This document shows positions 41,283 to 48,625 of a stretch of 55,300 nt of DNA, in pieces. The notes under the pieces are model-generated. The model worked only from the letters and a program-made list of their open reading frames with translations. It made no database searches and was not told the DNA's origin. Both the position numbers and the translations under genes were made by a program. The DNA is from Pseudonocardia sulfidoxydans NBRC 16205 (GTDB lineage: Bacteria; Actinomycetota; Actinomycetes; Mycobacteriales; Pseudonocardiaceae), in NCBI RefSeq assembly GCF_007989085.1, contig NZ_BJVJ01000042.1:1-55300 (forward strand), in the 5' to 3' direction. The first letter of the stretch is position 1. The number at the start of each line of letters is the position of its first letter.

Positions 41283-42265
41283 TCCCGTCAGCTGACGCCA
41301 CGGGCACGAGCCCGGGACGCAGCCGCACGACGACGGGCCTCGCGCTGGGGCTCGTCTCGGCGGCGTCGTTCGGGGTGGCGGGCCCCGTCGCGAAGGCTCT
41401 GATCGACGCGGGCTGGTCGTCCGCGGGCGCGGTGCTCGTGCGCATCGGGGGCGCCGCCCTCGTGCTGCTGGTCGTGCTCGCGATCGCCCGCCCAGGGGTC
41501 CTCGCCGCGCTGCGAGCCGACGGGCCGGCGCTGCTGGTCTACGGCGCGCTGGCCGTCGCCGGTGTGCAGGTCGGGTACTTCTCGGCGATGCGGTACGTGC
41601 CCGTCGCGGTCGCGCTGCTGCTGGAGTACCTCGGCCCCGTCCTGGTCATCGTCTGGGTCTGGCTGGTGCGCCGCCGGCCGCCGAGCCGGATGACGGTGGT
41701 CGGCGCGGTCCTGGCGGTTGCCGGGCTGCTGATGGTGCTGCAGATCTGGTCGGCCGGTGCGCTCGACTGGCGTGGCGTCGCGTGGGGGCTGTTCGGCGCG
41801 GTGTGCTGGGCGTCGTACTTCCTGGTGGTCGACCGGGCCGGGGCGCGGACGCCGCCGCTGGTGCTGGTCGGTGTCGGCATGGTGATCGGGACGGTCGTCG
41901 TGGCCCTGTGCGGGCTCGTCGGGATCGTGCCCGTCGTCGTCGCGATCCCGCCGGACGGTCCCGTCCTGCTGGCGGGCGCCGACGTCGGCTGGGTCCTGCC
42001 GGCGGCGGTGCTCGCGCTGGTCTGCGCGCTGCTGGCCTACGGGGCGGGCGTCGGCGCGGTGTCGCGGATCGGCGCCACGCGGGGGTCGCTGGTCGCGCTG
42101 CTGGAGGTCGTCGCGTCCGCGCTGGTGACGTGGCTGCTGCTCGGCGAGCTGCCGGGACCGTGGCAGCTCGCGGGCGGGGCGCTGATCCTCGCGGGCGTCG
42201 TCCTCACGCGGACGCGCCCGGAGGCGGAGCCGCGCGCCGCGGCGGAAGGCGACTCACTTCCCTGA
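41279..42265 (+). CDS. EamA/DMT family transporter, second of tandem pair
   Basis: A 328-residue paralogue of the preceding gene, collinear along the whole length: SAASFGVAGPVAKALIDAGW, then LRADGPALLVYGALAVAGVQ, YVPVAVALLLEYLGPVLVIV, and LVALLEVVASALVTWLLLGE. The pair clearly arose by tandem duplication. It may work as homodimers with different substrates or as a heteromeric exporter. ATG 41279, translationally coupled. Confidence 0.88.
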   Translation: MIPSADATGTSPGRSRTTTGLALGLVSAASFGVAGPVAKALIDAGWSSAGAVLVRIGGAALVLLVVLAIARPGVLAALRADGPALLVYGALAVAGVQVGYFSAMRYVPVAVALLLEYLGPVLVIVWVWLVRRRPPSRMTVVGAVLAVAGLLMVLQIWSAGALDWRGVAWGLFGAVCWASYFLVVDRAGARTPPLVLVGVGMVIGTVVVALCGLVGIVPVVVAIPPDGPVLLAGADVGWVLPAAVLALVCALLAYGAGVGAVSRIGATRGSLVALLEVVASALVTWLLLGELPGPWQLAGGALILAGVVLTRTRPEAEPRAAAEGDSLP

Positions 42266-42353
42266 CGATGTCGATCCCGGCACGGGTGCCGCCCCACTCA
42301 CCCCGCGTCGCGGGAACGACTCCGCCGGCCGTTGACGTCCGACCCCGCAACGA

Positions 42354-42389
42354 CAGGAGACCCGGCCCCCGAGGGGGCCGGGTCTCCTG
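42354..42389. terminator. Strong 16-bp-stem terminator between EamA pair and cspA
   Basis: Arms CAGGAGACCCGGCCCC (42354-42369) and GGGGCCGGGTCTCCTG (42374-42389) are perfect around a CGAG loop. It is placed between the convergent EamA and cold-shock genes, so it likely serves both. Confidence 0.8.
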
Positions 42390-42407
42390 CGTACTACGAA
42401 GGGAACG

Positions 42408-42611
42408 TCAGAGCGCGCGAACGCCCTGGGCCTGCGGGCCCTTCTGACCCTGGCCGATCTCGAACTCGACGCGCTGGCCCTCTTCGAGGTTGCGGAAGCC
42501 ACTGCCCTCGATCTCGGAGTAGTGCACGAACACGTCGGCGCCGCCTCCGTCCTGGGCGATGAAGCCGAAGCCCTTCTCGCCGTTGAACCACTTCACGGTG
42601 CCCTGTGCCAT
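42408..42611 (-). CDS. Cold-shock protein (CspA family)
   Basis: A 67-residue single cold-shock domain ([20 protein letters not shown]) with RNP1 KGFGFI and RNP2 VFVHY intact; the C-terminus reads [19 protein letters not shown]. It binds single-stranded nucleic acid and acts as an RNA chaperone. AGGAGAAGG precedes ATG 42611. It lies 64 bases downstream of the acyl-CoA desaturase gene on the same strand with a hairpin between, so it may be co-transcribed or have its own promoter. Confidence 0.96.
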   Translation of the reverse strand: MAQGTVKWFNGEKGFGFIAQDGGGADVFVHYSEIEGSGFRNLEEGQRVEFEIGQGQKGPQAQGVRAL

Positions 42612-42651
42612 TTGCCTTCTCCTGAACTCTGAACTTCGAGCGGGTCGTGCG

Positions 42652-42673
42652 CCGGTCCTCCGGGGAGGGCCGG
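42652..42673. promoter_or_regulatory. Hairpin in the desaturase-cspA intergenic gap
   Basis: CCGGTCCTCC (42652-42661) pairs with GGAGGGCCGG (42664-42673) with one mismatch. It is located just after the desaturase stop and 40 bases before cspA on the minus strand. It could be a partial terminator or a structured 5' leader of cspA. Confidence 0.4.
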
Positions 42674-42675
42674 TG

Positions 42676-43623
42676 TCATGCGGTGGAGCGGGCCAGCCGC
42701 TCCAGGCGTACCGGGGTGGGCCAACGGACCGAGTCGGCCCATCGGAGTTTTTCGAACACCCAGATGACGCGCGCCGAGATGTCGATCTGGCCCCGGCGCA
42801 CGCCATGTCGCGCGCACGTCGGGTCGGCGTGATGGAGATTGTGCCAGGACTCGCCCATCGACAGAATCGCGAGCGGCCACACATTGGTCGAACGGTCGCG
42901 ACTGGCGAACGGACGGTCGCCCAGGACGTGGCAGATCGAATTGATCGACCAGGTCACGTGGTGCAGGACGGCGACCCGGACGAGGCCCGCCCAGACGAAC
43001 GCGGTGGCCGCGCCCCACCAGGACATGCTGATGAGGCCGCCGAGCAGTGCCGGGGCGAGCAGGCTCGCGAGGGTGAGCAGGCCGAAGCGCCGGCTGATCG
43101 CGTCGATGTCGCGGTCGGCGACGAGGTCGGGGGCGAACCGGTCGGCGTTGGTGCGCGCCGGTTCGAACAGCCAGCCGACGTGCGACCACCACAAACCCTT
43201 GGCCAGCGCCACGGGCGACGTGCCGAAACGCCACGGGGAGTGCGGGTCGCCCTCCTTGTCGGAGAACGCGTGGTGGCGGCGGTGGTCGGCCACCCAGGTC
43301 AGGACGTCGCCCTGCAGCGCGAGACTGCCGGCGATCGCCAGCCCGATGCGCAGGGGGCGGTTCGCGTTGAACGAGCGGTGGGTGAACAGCCGGTGGTAGC
43401 CGACGGTGACGCCCAGCGCCGAGACCAGGTAGAACCCCGCGGCGAGCCCGAGGTCGGTCCAGGTCAGGCCCCATCCCCAGGCGAGCGGGACGGCGGCGAG
43501 CACGGCGAGCATCGGGACGATGACGGCGACGTACACGAGCGCGACCTGGCCGTGGGGGCGGCGTCCGTCGAGCAGGGGTTTAGGGCCGCGGCCGGTGGGG
43601 ACCGGCGCGGTCGCAGTCGTCAC
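42676..43623 (-). CDS. Acyl-CoA desaturase (delta-9 type)
   Basis: A 315-residue membrane di-iron desaturase. The three His boxes are HRLFTH, HRRHH and HNLHH, with four hydrophobic segments ([20 protein letters not shown] etc.). It introduces a cis double bond in acyl-CoA and so adjusts membrane fluidity. GTG 43623 has AGGAG about 12 bases upstream. It sits in a minus-strand unit behind a tiny cold-shock-domain-like ORF and ahead of cspA, and is divergent from a TetR regulator with a palindromic operator over its promoter. Confidence 0.93.
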   Translation of the reverse strand: MTTATAPVPTGRGPKPLLDGRRPHGQVALVYVAVIVPMLAVLAAVPLAWGWGLTWTDLGLAAGFYLVSALGVTVGYHRLFTHRSFNANRPLRIGLAIAGSLALQGDVLTWVADHRRHHAFSDKEGDPHSPWRFGTSPVALAKGLWWSHVGWLFEPARTNADRFAPDLVADRDIDAISRRFGLLTLASLLAPALLGGLISMSWWGAATAFVWAGLVRVAVLHHVTWSINSICHVLGDRPFASRDRSTNVWPLAILSMGESWHNLHHADPTCARHGVRRGQIDISARVIWVFEKLRWADSVRWPTPVRLERLARSTA

Positions 43624-43654
43624 GGTGAAGGGTTCTCCTCGGATTCGGGAACTG

Positions 43655-43762
43655 TCACGGGGCCGACACGTCGACGGCGTGCGGCGCCTCGGGAGCGGCG
43701 ACCGGTGCGGTCGCGCCGATCCCCCGTGACGGGTCGAACCAGGTGACGGTGTCGCCGACCAT
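43655..43762 (-). CDS. Tiny cold-shock-domain-like ORF upstream of desaturase
   Basis: A 35-residue frame from ATG 43762 with AGGAGG 5 bases upstream, a strong translation signal. The N-terminus MVGDTVTWFDPSRGIGATAP resembles the first strand pair of cold-shock domains (G-TV-WF-P-RG-G-), but the RNP1 aromatic residues are lost and the rest is Ala/Pro-rich (VAAPEAPHAVDVSAP). It ends 32 bases before the desaturase start. It could be a truncated Csp, a leader peptide, or a coupling ORF for desaturase translation. Homology is inferred from a short stretch only. Confidence 0.5.
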   Translation of the reverse strand: MVGDTVTWFDPSRGIGATAPVAAPEAPHAVDVSAP

Positions 43763-43840
43763 GCCGACCTCCTGCCGGGTGTGCGCAGAGTCGACCGGAG
43801 GACCCGGGCGCCTGCGCGGCATCGTCGACGGCAGGTGTAG

Positions 43841-43881
43841 CGCTACGGTGTAGAAGCTACGCCGTAGCGTTCGACTGTCAA
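43841..43881 (-). promoter_or_regulatory. Desaturase promoter with TetR-type operator
   Basis: On the minus strand TTGACA (43881-43876) and TAGCTT (43859-43854) lie 16 bases apart, a good promoter facing the tiny ORF and desaturase. Over it sits an inverted repeat: arms CGCTACGGTGTAG (43841-43853) and CTACGCCGTAGCG (43857-43869) with 12 of 13 matched pairs around AAG. The divergent TetR gene starts 88 bases away, so it is the probable repressor. Confidence 0.7.
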
Positions 43882-43956
43882 GCCGGGGGGCGACCGGTCG
43901 AGCCGCGCGACCGGGGGTCCGGATCTCCCGCCGCGGCGACCGGGGAGGGGGTTTCG

Positions 43957-44655
43957 ATGGCTGCCGAGGGGGCGACGGGCACGGCGGGTGGACGCCGGGG
44001 CACGCTCGACCGGCGGACCGTTCTCACCGAGGCACTGCGCATGATCGACGCGGACGGCGTCGAGTCGCTGACGATGCGCCGACTGGGACGGGCGCTGGGC
44101 CGCGACCCGATGCGGCTCTACCGGTTCGCCGCGAGCAAGGACGAACTGCTCGACGACGTCGTCGAGCTGGTCCTGGCGGAGCTGGAGGTGCCCTCACCGG
44201 CCGCGGCGTCCGACTGGGAGGCGGTGCTGCGCCGGTGCGCGCACAGCTTCCGCGAGCTGGCGCTGGCCCATCCACACACGGTTCCGTTGCTGGTCACGCG
44301 GCCGCTGAGCACCCCGCTGGGGCTGCGGCCCCAAGGCACGCTGCGCCCGTTGGAGGCGATCCTCGACCTGCTGATCGGGGCCGGGTTCGACCCGAAGGGC
44401 GCGTTGCACGGCTACCGGCTGTTCATGGGGTTCCTGCAGGGGCACGTGCTCAACGAGGTGCAGGAGCAGGTGGCCGACCCCGACGAGACCGACGACCTGC
44501 TCCGGCTCGGCCTGCACCGGCTGCCCTCCAAGGAGTTCCCACGGATCCGGGCGCTCGCCCACGAGCTGGCGACCTTCGACGGCCGCGCCGAGCTCGACGA
44601 GGGCCTCGACATCGTGCTGGCCGGGCTGGTCCAGCAGCTCCGCGCAACGACCTGA
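43957..44655 (+). CDS. TetR family transcriptional regulator
   Basis: A 232-residue repressor with N-terminal HTH (TVLTEALRMIDADGVESLTM, RRLGRALGRDPMRLYRFAAS) and a TetR C-terminal ligand domain of the tetracycline-repressor class (HTVPLLVTRPLSTPLGLRPQ, GYRLFMGFLQGHVLNEVQEQ). ATG 43957 follows GGGGAGGGGG. Divergent from the desaturase unit with a strong inverted repeat between, it probably represses that unit, perhaps sensing acyl-CoA. The ligand is inferred. Confidence 0.9.
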   Translation: MAAEGATGTAGGRRGTLDRRTVLTEALRMIDADGVESLTMRRLGRALGRDPMRLYRFAASKDELLDDVVELVLAELEVPSPAAASDWEAVLRRCAHSFRELALAHPHTVPLLVTRPLSTPLGLRPQGTLRPLEAILDLLIGAGFDPKGALHGYRLFMGFLQGHVLNEVQEQVADPDETDDLLRLGLHRLPSKEFPRIRALAHELATFDGRAELDEGLDIVLAGLVQQLRATT

Positions 44656-44673
44656 CGGGCACGTCGCACGACG

Positions 44674-45336
44674 TCAGCGCAGCTCGGGGAAGGTGATCTC
44701 CGAGATCGCGACGCGGTCCGACGCCGGCTGCGCCCCCACCGGCCGGCCGGGATCCGTGGTCAGGATCGTCACCGTCACCGTCGACGTCTCGGCCGCGCGG
44801 AACCGGACCGTCTGCGGCTCGCGGCGCGTCGGCGACGAGTCCAGCGACACCGACGTCGCCGGCCCGGACCCGGTGTCGATCGTCATCGACGTGATGCGCC
44901 GGTTCTGCGCGTAGCGGTCCGACCCGTCGCCCGGGTCGATCTTCGCGTAGCCGGGGATGATCGTCAGCTCCGAGACCCGCGCCTTCTCCGGCAGCCGCAG
45001 GACCAGCTGCCGCCCGGCGCCGTCGCCGTCGCAGCGCCACGCGGTGTCGGGCCTGCCGTCGACGGCGTTGCCCGGTTCGAACGTGGTCGGTGTCCCGTCG
45101 GAGGCACGGCTGGGTGCCGACGTGCACGTCGCCGACGCCCGCACCCCGCTCGCGGCCGGTGGCGGCCCGTCGCTTCCGCGCGTCCCGCCCGCCTGCGGGC
45201 TCGCCTGGCCCACGACCGCCGTCGTCGGACCACCGCCGCGCAGCAGCAGCGCGCCCGCGACGGCGGCACCCAGGACCAGCAGCACGACGATCCCCGCCGC
45301 GATCCGCGCGTCCCGGCCCGGACCCGGCGCGGTCAC
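44674..45336 (-). CDS. Membrane-anchored protein with NADase-type/discoidin-like glycan-binding domain
   Basis: A 220-residue protein. A short basic N-terminus and one transmembrane helix (IAAGIVVLLVLGAAVAGALL) are followed by a linker and then a beta-rich C-terminal domain. That domain shows FEPGNAVDGRPDTAWRCDGD, LRLPEKARVSELTIIPGYAK, and VAISEITFPELR, the pattern of F5/8-type or NADase-type glycan-binding domains. Extracytoplasmic carbohydrate binding is likely. GTG 45336 overlaps the stop of a possible 13-codon leader frame (MTRVRRPARRAAA), which could couple its translation. Confidence 0.75.
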   Translation of the reverse strand: MTAPGPGRDARIAAGIVVLLVLGAAVAGALLLRGGGPTTAVVGQASPQAGGTRGSDGPPPAASGVRASATCTSAPSRASDGTPTTFEPGNAVDGRPDTAWRCDGDGAGRQLVLRLPEKARVSELTIIPGYAKIDPGDGSDRYAQNRRITSMTIDTGSGPATSVSLDSSPTRREPQTVRFRAAETSTVTVTILTTDPGRPVGAQPASDRVAISEITFPELR

Positions 45337-45526
45337 GCGGCGGCCCGTCGGGCGGGCCTGCGGACACGGGTCACGGCGACTCCCGGGGGTCGGAGGCGCC
45401 CCGACTCTACGGTGCCGGCGCGCCCCATGGGTGACGACGACCACGTCCCCGGGATGGGCCCCAGCGCAGGACACACGTCGATGATCGGGGCAGGATCGAG
45501 GCGTCGCGACGAGGAGGTCAACGACC

Positions 45527-46639
45527 GTGAAGACGACTGCTGCGGTGCTGCACGAGGTCGGCAAGCCGCTCGAGATCGAGGAGCTGGATCTCGCCGCACC
45601 CGGCGACCACGAGGTCCAGGTCCGCTGGACCCACACCGGCCTCTGCCACTCCGACCTGCACATCCAGCAGGGCGACATGGGTGCCTGGCTGCCGATCGTG
45701 CTCGGCCACGAAGGTGCGGGCGTCGTCGAGGAGGTCGGCCCCGGGGTCACCCGGGTGAAGCCCGGCGACCATTTCGTCGCCTCCTTCCTCCCCACGTGCG
45801 GCACCTGCCACTGGTGCTCCATCGGCCGGCAGAACCTCTGCGACATGGGCGCCTACACGATGCGCGGGCACCTCCCCTCGGGGAACTGGCCGCTGTCGGG
45901 CAAGGCGGGCCGCTACGGGGCCATGTGCATGGTCGGCGCCTTCTCCACCTACGGCGTCGTCCACGAGAGCTCCACCGTCCGCATCGATTCCGACATCCCG
46001 CTGCAGGTCGCGGCGCTCGTCGGCTGCGGCGTCCCCACCGGCTGGGGGTCGGCCGTCAACTCCGCCGACGTGCGGCCCGGCGACACCGTCGTGATCTACG
46101 GCATCGGCGGTATCGGCATCAACGCCGTCCAGGGCGCCCACCTCGCCGGGGCCCGTCACGTCATCGCCGTCGACCCCACGGTCCTCAAGCGCGACACCGC
46201 CATGAGCCTCGGCGCCACCCACGCCGTCGCCACCGCCGAGGAGGCTCTGGAGCTGTCGAAGCAGCTCACCCGCGGTGTCGGCGCCACGTCGGCGATCATC
46301 ACCGTCGGCAACGTGACGACCAACGTCGTCGACGCCGCGTTCGAGGTGATCAGCAAGTCCGGGACGGTGGTGATCACCGCGCTGGCCCCGTTCAAGGACA
46401 AGACGATCACGCTGTCGGGTACCGAGGCGGTGCTGTGGCGCAAGACGGTGCGCGGCAGCCTGTTCGGTGACTGCAACCCGACGACCGACATCCCGCGGCT
46501 GCTCGACCTCTACCGCGACGGGCAGCTCAAGCTCGACGAGCTGCTCACCCGCACCTACACCCTCGACCAGATCAACGAGGGCTACGAGCACCTGCTGGCG
46601 GGCGAGCTGGTCCGCGGCGTGATCGTCCACGAGCACTGA
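45527..46639 (+). CDS. NDMA-dependent-type zinc alcohol dehydrogenase
   Basis: A 370-residue zinc MDR enzyme. Catalytic zinc residues lie in HTGLCHSDLH and VLGHEGAGVV; the structural zinc cluster is CGTCHWCSIGRQNLC. The Rossmann motif is YGIGGIGINAVQGA. The overall match is to the actinobacterial group with tightly bound NAD that uses NDMA as artificial acceptor. It oxidises primary alcohols or formaldehyde-type substrates. GTG 45527 follows GAGGAGG by 9 bases. The 53-bp gap to the convergent anti-sigma gene is almost filled by palindrome copy E. Confidence 0.92.
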   Translation: MKTTAAVLHEVGKPLEIEELDLAAPGDHEVQVRWTHTGLCHSDLHIQQGDMGAWLPIVLGHEGAGVVEEVGPGVTRVKPGDHFVASFLPTCGTCHWCSIGRQNLCDMGAYTMRGHLPSGNWPLSGKAGRYGAMCMVGAFSTYGVVHESSTVRIDSDIPLQVAALVGCGVPTGWGSAVNSADVRPGDTVVIYGIGGIGINAVQGAHLAGARHVIAVDPTVLKRDTAMSLGATHAVATAEEALELSKQLTRGVGATSAIITVGNVTTNVVDAAFEVISKSGTVVITALAPFKDKTITLSGTEAVLWRKTVRGSLFGDCNPTTDIPRLLDLYRDGQLKLDELLTRTYTLDQINEGYEHLLAGELVRGVIVHEH

Positions 46640-46647
46640 TCGACCCT

Positions 46648-46687
46648 GTGAGTGGCAATAGTCGCTATAGCGACTATTGCCACTCAC
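46648..46687. repeat. 40-bp palindrome family, copy E
   Basis: Arms GTGAGTGGCAATAGTCGC and GCGACTATTGCCACTCAC around TATA; a perfect palindrome. The symmetry extends two more bases on each side (CT and AG). It fills the gap between convergent ADH and anti-sigma genes and probably acts as a terminator for both. Confidence 0.95.
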
Positions 46688-46692
46688 AGCAG

Positions 46693-47343
46693 TCAGCAGG
46701 GCAGGCTCATCAGCGGGCGGCCGTCGACGGTGCGCACCTGGACCTCCGCGAGGTCGGCGCGCTGGATGGCCGTGGCGCCCTGGATCGAGGCGCGCCCGCT
46801 CGGCGTCGGCCCCCAGGACGCGACGACCTCGGTGTGCCCGTCGTGCGCGGTCGCGAAGGCCTGGTAGCTGCCCGCGGGCGGGAGGCCGCTGAGCGTGAGC
46901 TGCAGCGCCGTCCCCCACGCGCGGGCCTCCAACACCCCCGACCCCGACGCGCCGACCCCCGCCACCGCCGCCATCGGTGTCGAGGCGGGTCCCGGTGCCA
47001 GCATCGGGACGACCGTGATCCCCAGCCCGGCGAGCGCGGCGACGGCGGCCGCCGCGGTCAGCAGCCGCCACCGTTGGACGGTCCGGCGTTCCCGGCGTCG
47101 CTCGGCGCCGACGGCGACGAGCGTGCGGGGCAGGAGGTCGGCGGGCGGCAGGACGAGCCCTTCGCGGGCCTCGTCGGGGGTCAGCCGCCCCAGCAGCCCG
47201 GGCAGCGGCGCCAGCGAGGCCAGCTCGGCGCGGCAGTCCGCGCACGTCGCGAGATGGCTGTCGACGGCCACGCGTTCCGCGGGTGCGAGGCTGCCGAGCA
47301 GGTAGGCACCCAGCTCCAGCCGCATCGGGTCGTCCCCGGTCAC
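46693..47343 (-). CDS. RskA-type anti-sigma factor
   Basis: A 216-residue membrane anti-sigma factor. The N-terminal zinc-type anti-sigma domain has HLATCADCRAEL (HxxxCxxC). One transmembrane helix (LLTAAAAVAALAGLGITVV) and a C-terminal extracytoplasmic RskA domain (AWGTALQLTLSGLPPAGSYQ, EVQVRTVDGRPLMSLPC) follow. It holds the ECF sigma factor inactive; release by regulated proteolysis is known for the family. GTG 47343 overlaps the sigma stop by 4 bases. Confidence 0.9.
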   Translation of the reverse strand: MTGDDPMRLELGAYLLGSLAPAERVAVDSHLATCADCRAELASLAPLPGLLGRLTPDEAREGLVLPPADLLPRTLVAVGAERRRERRTVQRWRLLTAAAAVAALAGLGITVVPMLAPGPASTPMAAVAGVGASGSGVLEARAWGTALQLTLSGLPPAGSYQAFATAHDGHTEVVASWGPTPSGRASIQGATAIQRADLAEVQVRTVDGRPLMSLPC

Positions 47344-47867
47344 CGCGCCGCCCCCAGTTCCTCCAGCGCCAACCGCAGCGCGCGCAACGCGTAGTAGGTC
47401 CGCGACTTGACCGTCCCCTGCGGGATGCCGAGCCGGGCGGCGGCCTCGGCGACGGAGCATCCCTCGTAGTAGGTCTCGACGAGCACGGACCGATGGTCGG
47501 GCGAGAGCCGGTCCAGCGCCGCGGCGACGGTCCAGCGTTGGACGGCCTGGTCGAGGGCGTCGTCGCCGGGGGCGGCGGTGGAGTCGAGGGCGGCGTCGTC
47601 GGAGACGGTGCGGGGGCGGGCCCGGGCGGCGCGCCACTGGTCGGTGACGAGGTTGCGGGCGACGGTGAACATCCACGCGCGCAGGGCGGCGGGGTCGGCG
47701 TCGAGGAGGTCGGCACGACGCCAGGCACGCACCAGCGTCTCCTGCACGATCTCCTCCGCCCGGCCGGGGTCGCCGGTGAGTTTGAGCGCGTAGCCGTGGA
47801 GGGGGCCGCCGAGCTGCTCGTAGAGCGTTCGGAGGTACTCCTCCGCCGGGTCCGGCGGACGGCGCAA
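47340..47867 (-). CDS. ECF RNA polymerase sigma factor
   Basis: About 175 residues: region 2 (YALKLTGDPGRAEEIVQETL, RAWMFTVARNLVTDQWRAAR) and region 4 (LSPDHRSVLVETYYEGCSVA, EAAARLGIPQGTVKSRTYYA). It is paired with the RskA-type anti-sigma gene, so SigK/SigL-like. The start is uncertain: TTG 47867 lies 8 bases after GGGAGG, while GTG 47876 abuts that site. An ECF-like promoter (47884-47911) in front suggests autoregulation. Confidence 0.9.
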   Translation of the reverse strand: MRRPPDPAEEYLRTLYEQLGGPLHGYALKLTGDPGRAEEIVQETLVRAWRRADLLDADPAALRAWMFTVARNLVTDQWRAARARPRTVSDDAALDSTAAPGDDALDQAVQRWTVAAALDRLSPDHRSVLVETYYEGCSVAEAAARLGIPQGTVKSRTYYALRALRLALEELGAAR

Positions 47868-47883
47868 CGCGGTCACCTCCCTG

Positions 47884-47911
47884 CAGACGGATCGTGGGTC
47901 CGACCGGTTCA
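47884..47911 (-). promoter_or_regulatory. ECF-type autoregulatory promoter candidate
   Basis: On the minus strand TGAACC (47911-47906) and CGTCTG (47889-47884) are separated by 16 bases, matching the GAAC / CGTC pattern of ECF sigma promoters. It is located directly before the ECF sigma gene. The divergent kinase gene begins 34 bases away. Confidence 0.5.
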
Positions 47912-47944
47912 GCGTGCCGCAGTTCGGGGGGAGAGGATCGCGAC

Positions 47945-48499
47945 GTGACGCGGGCACGGCTGGACGAGCAGGTCGCGCTGGTCGTCGACGCCGTGCGGGC
48001 CGGTGCCCGCGAGGGGACGCGGTTGGTGACGGTCGACGGGTTCTCCGGGTCGGGGAAGTCGCGGATCGCGAACGCGGTGGGCCTCGCGCTGGTCGCGCCG
48101 GTGCTGAGCCTGGAAGAGCTGTACCCGGGGTGGGACGGTCTGGCGGCGGCGGTGCCGCTGGCCGTCGACTGGATCGCGCGTCCGCTGGCGCAGGGCCGGC
48201 CGGCGCGGTGGTGGCCGTGGGACTGGACGCGCGGGGTCCGGACGGGGGCGCGGGAGCTGGCGCCGGTGCCGGTGGTGCTGCTGGAGGGCTGCGGCGCGGG
48301 GGCGGCGGCGTTGCGGCCGTTCACCGACGTCGCGATCTGGGTGGAGTGCGACCCGGCGACGCGGGCGCGTCGACTGGCGGCGCGGCCCGACTGGCCGGGC
48401 TACGCCCCGTTCCGGGAGCGCTGGGCCGCGCAGGAGAACGCCTGGCACGCGCGGGAACGCACCGCCGAGCACGCGGACCTGGTGATCGTGAACGACTGA
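47945..48499 (+). CDS. Uridine kinase-like P-loop nucleoside kinase
   Basis: A 184-residue P-loop kinase. Walker A is VDGFSGSGKSRIANAVG, then LSLEELYPGWDG, VVLLEGCGAGAAALRPF and an Asp/Glu-containing WVECDPATRARRLAARP lid region. It resembles uridine kinase/phosphoribulokinase-like proteins of actinomycetes annotated only generally. GTG 47945 has GGGGAGAGG upstream. It is divergent from the sigma operon. Confidence 0.8.
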   Translation: MTRARLDEQVALVVDAVRAGAREGTRLVTVDGFSGSGKSRIANAVGLALVAPVLSLEELYPGWDGLAAAVPLAVDWIARPLAQGRPARWWPWDWTRGVRTGARELAPVPVVLLEGCGAGAAALRPFTDVAIWVECDPATRARRLAARPDWPGYAPFRERWAAQENAWHARERTAEHADLVIVND

Positions 48500-48512
48500 G
48501 TACCGAAAGCCT

Positions 48513-48552
48513 GTGAGTGGCGATAGTCGCTATAGCGACTATCGCCACTCAC
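48513..48552. repeat. 40-bp palindrome family, copy F
   Basis: Arms GTGAGTGGCGATAGTCGC and GCGACTATCGCCACTCAC around TATA; perfect palindrome. It starts 14 bases after the kinase stop and ends 73 bases before the permease start. Confidence 0.95.
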
Positions 48553-48625
48553 AAGGGTTTTCGTGTGCGACCGGTTCGGCGGTTCCGCGCCGGCCGGGCA
48601 GCCCGATGCGGCACGATCCGGTCCC

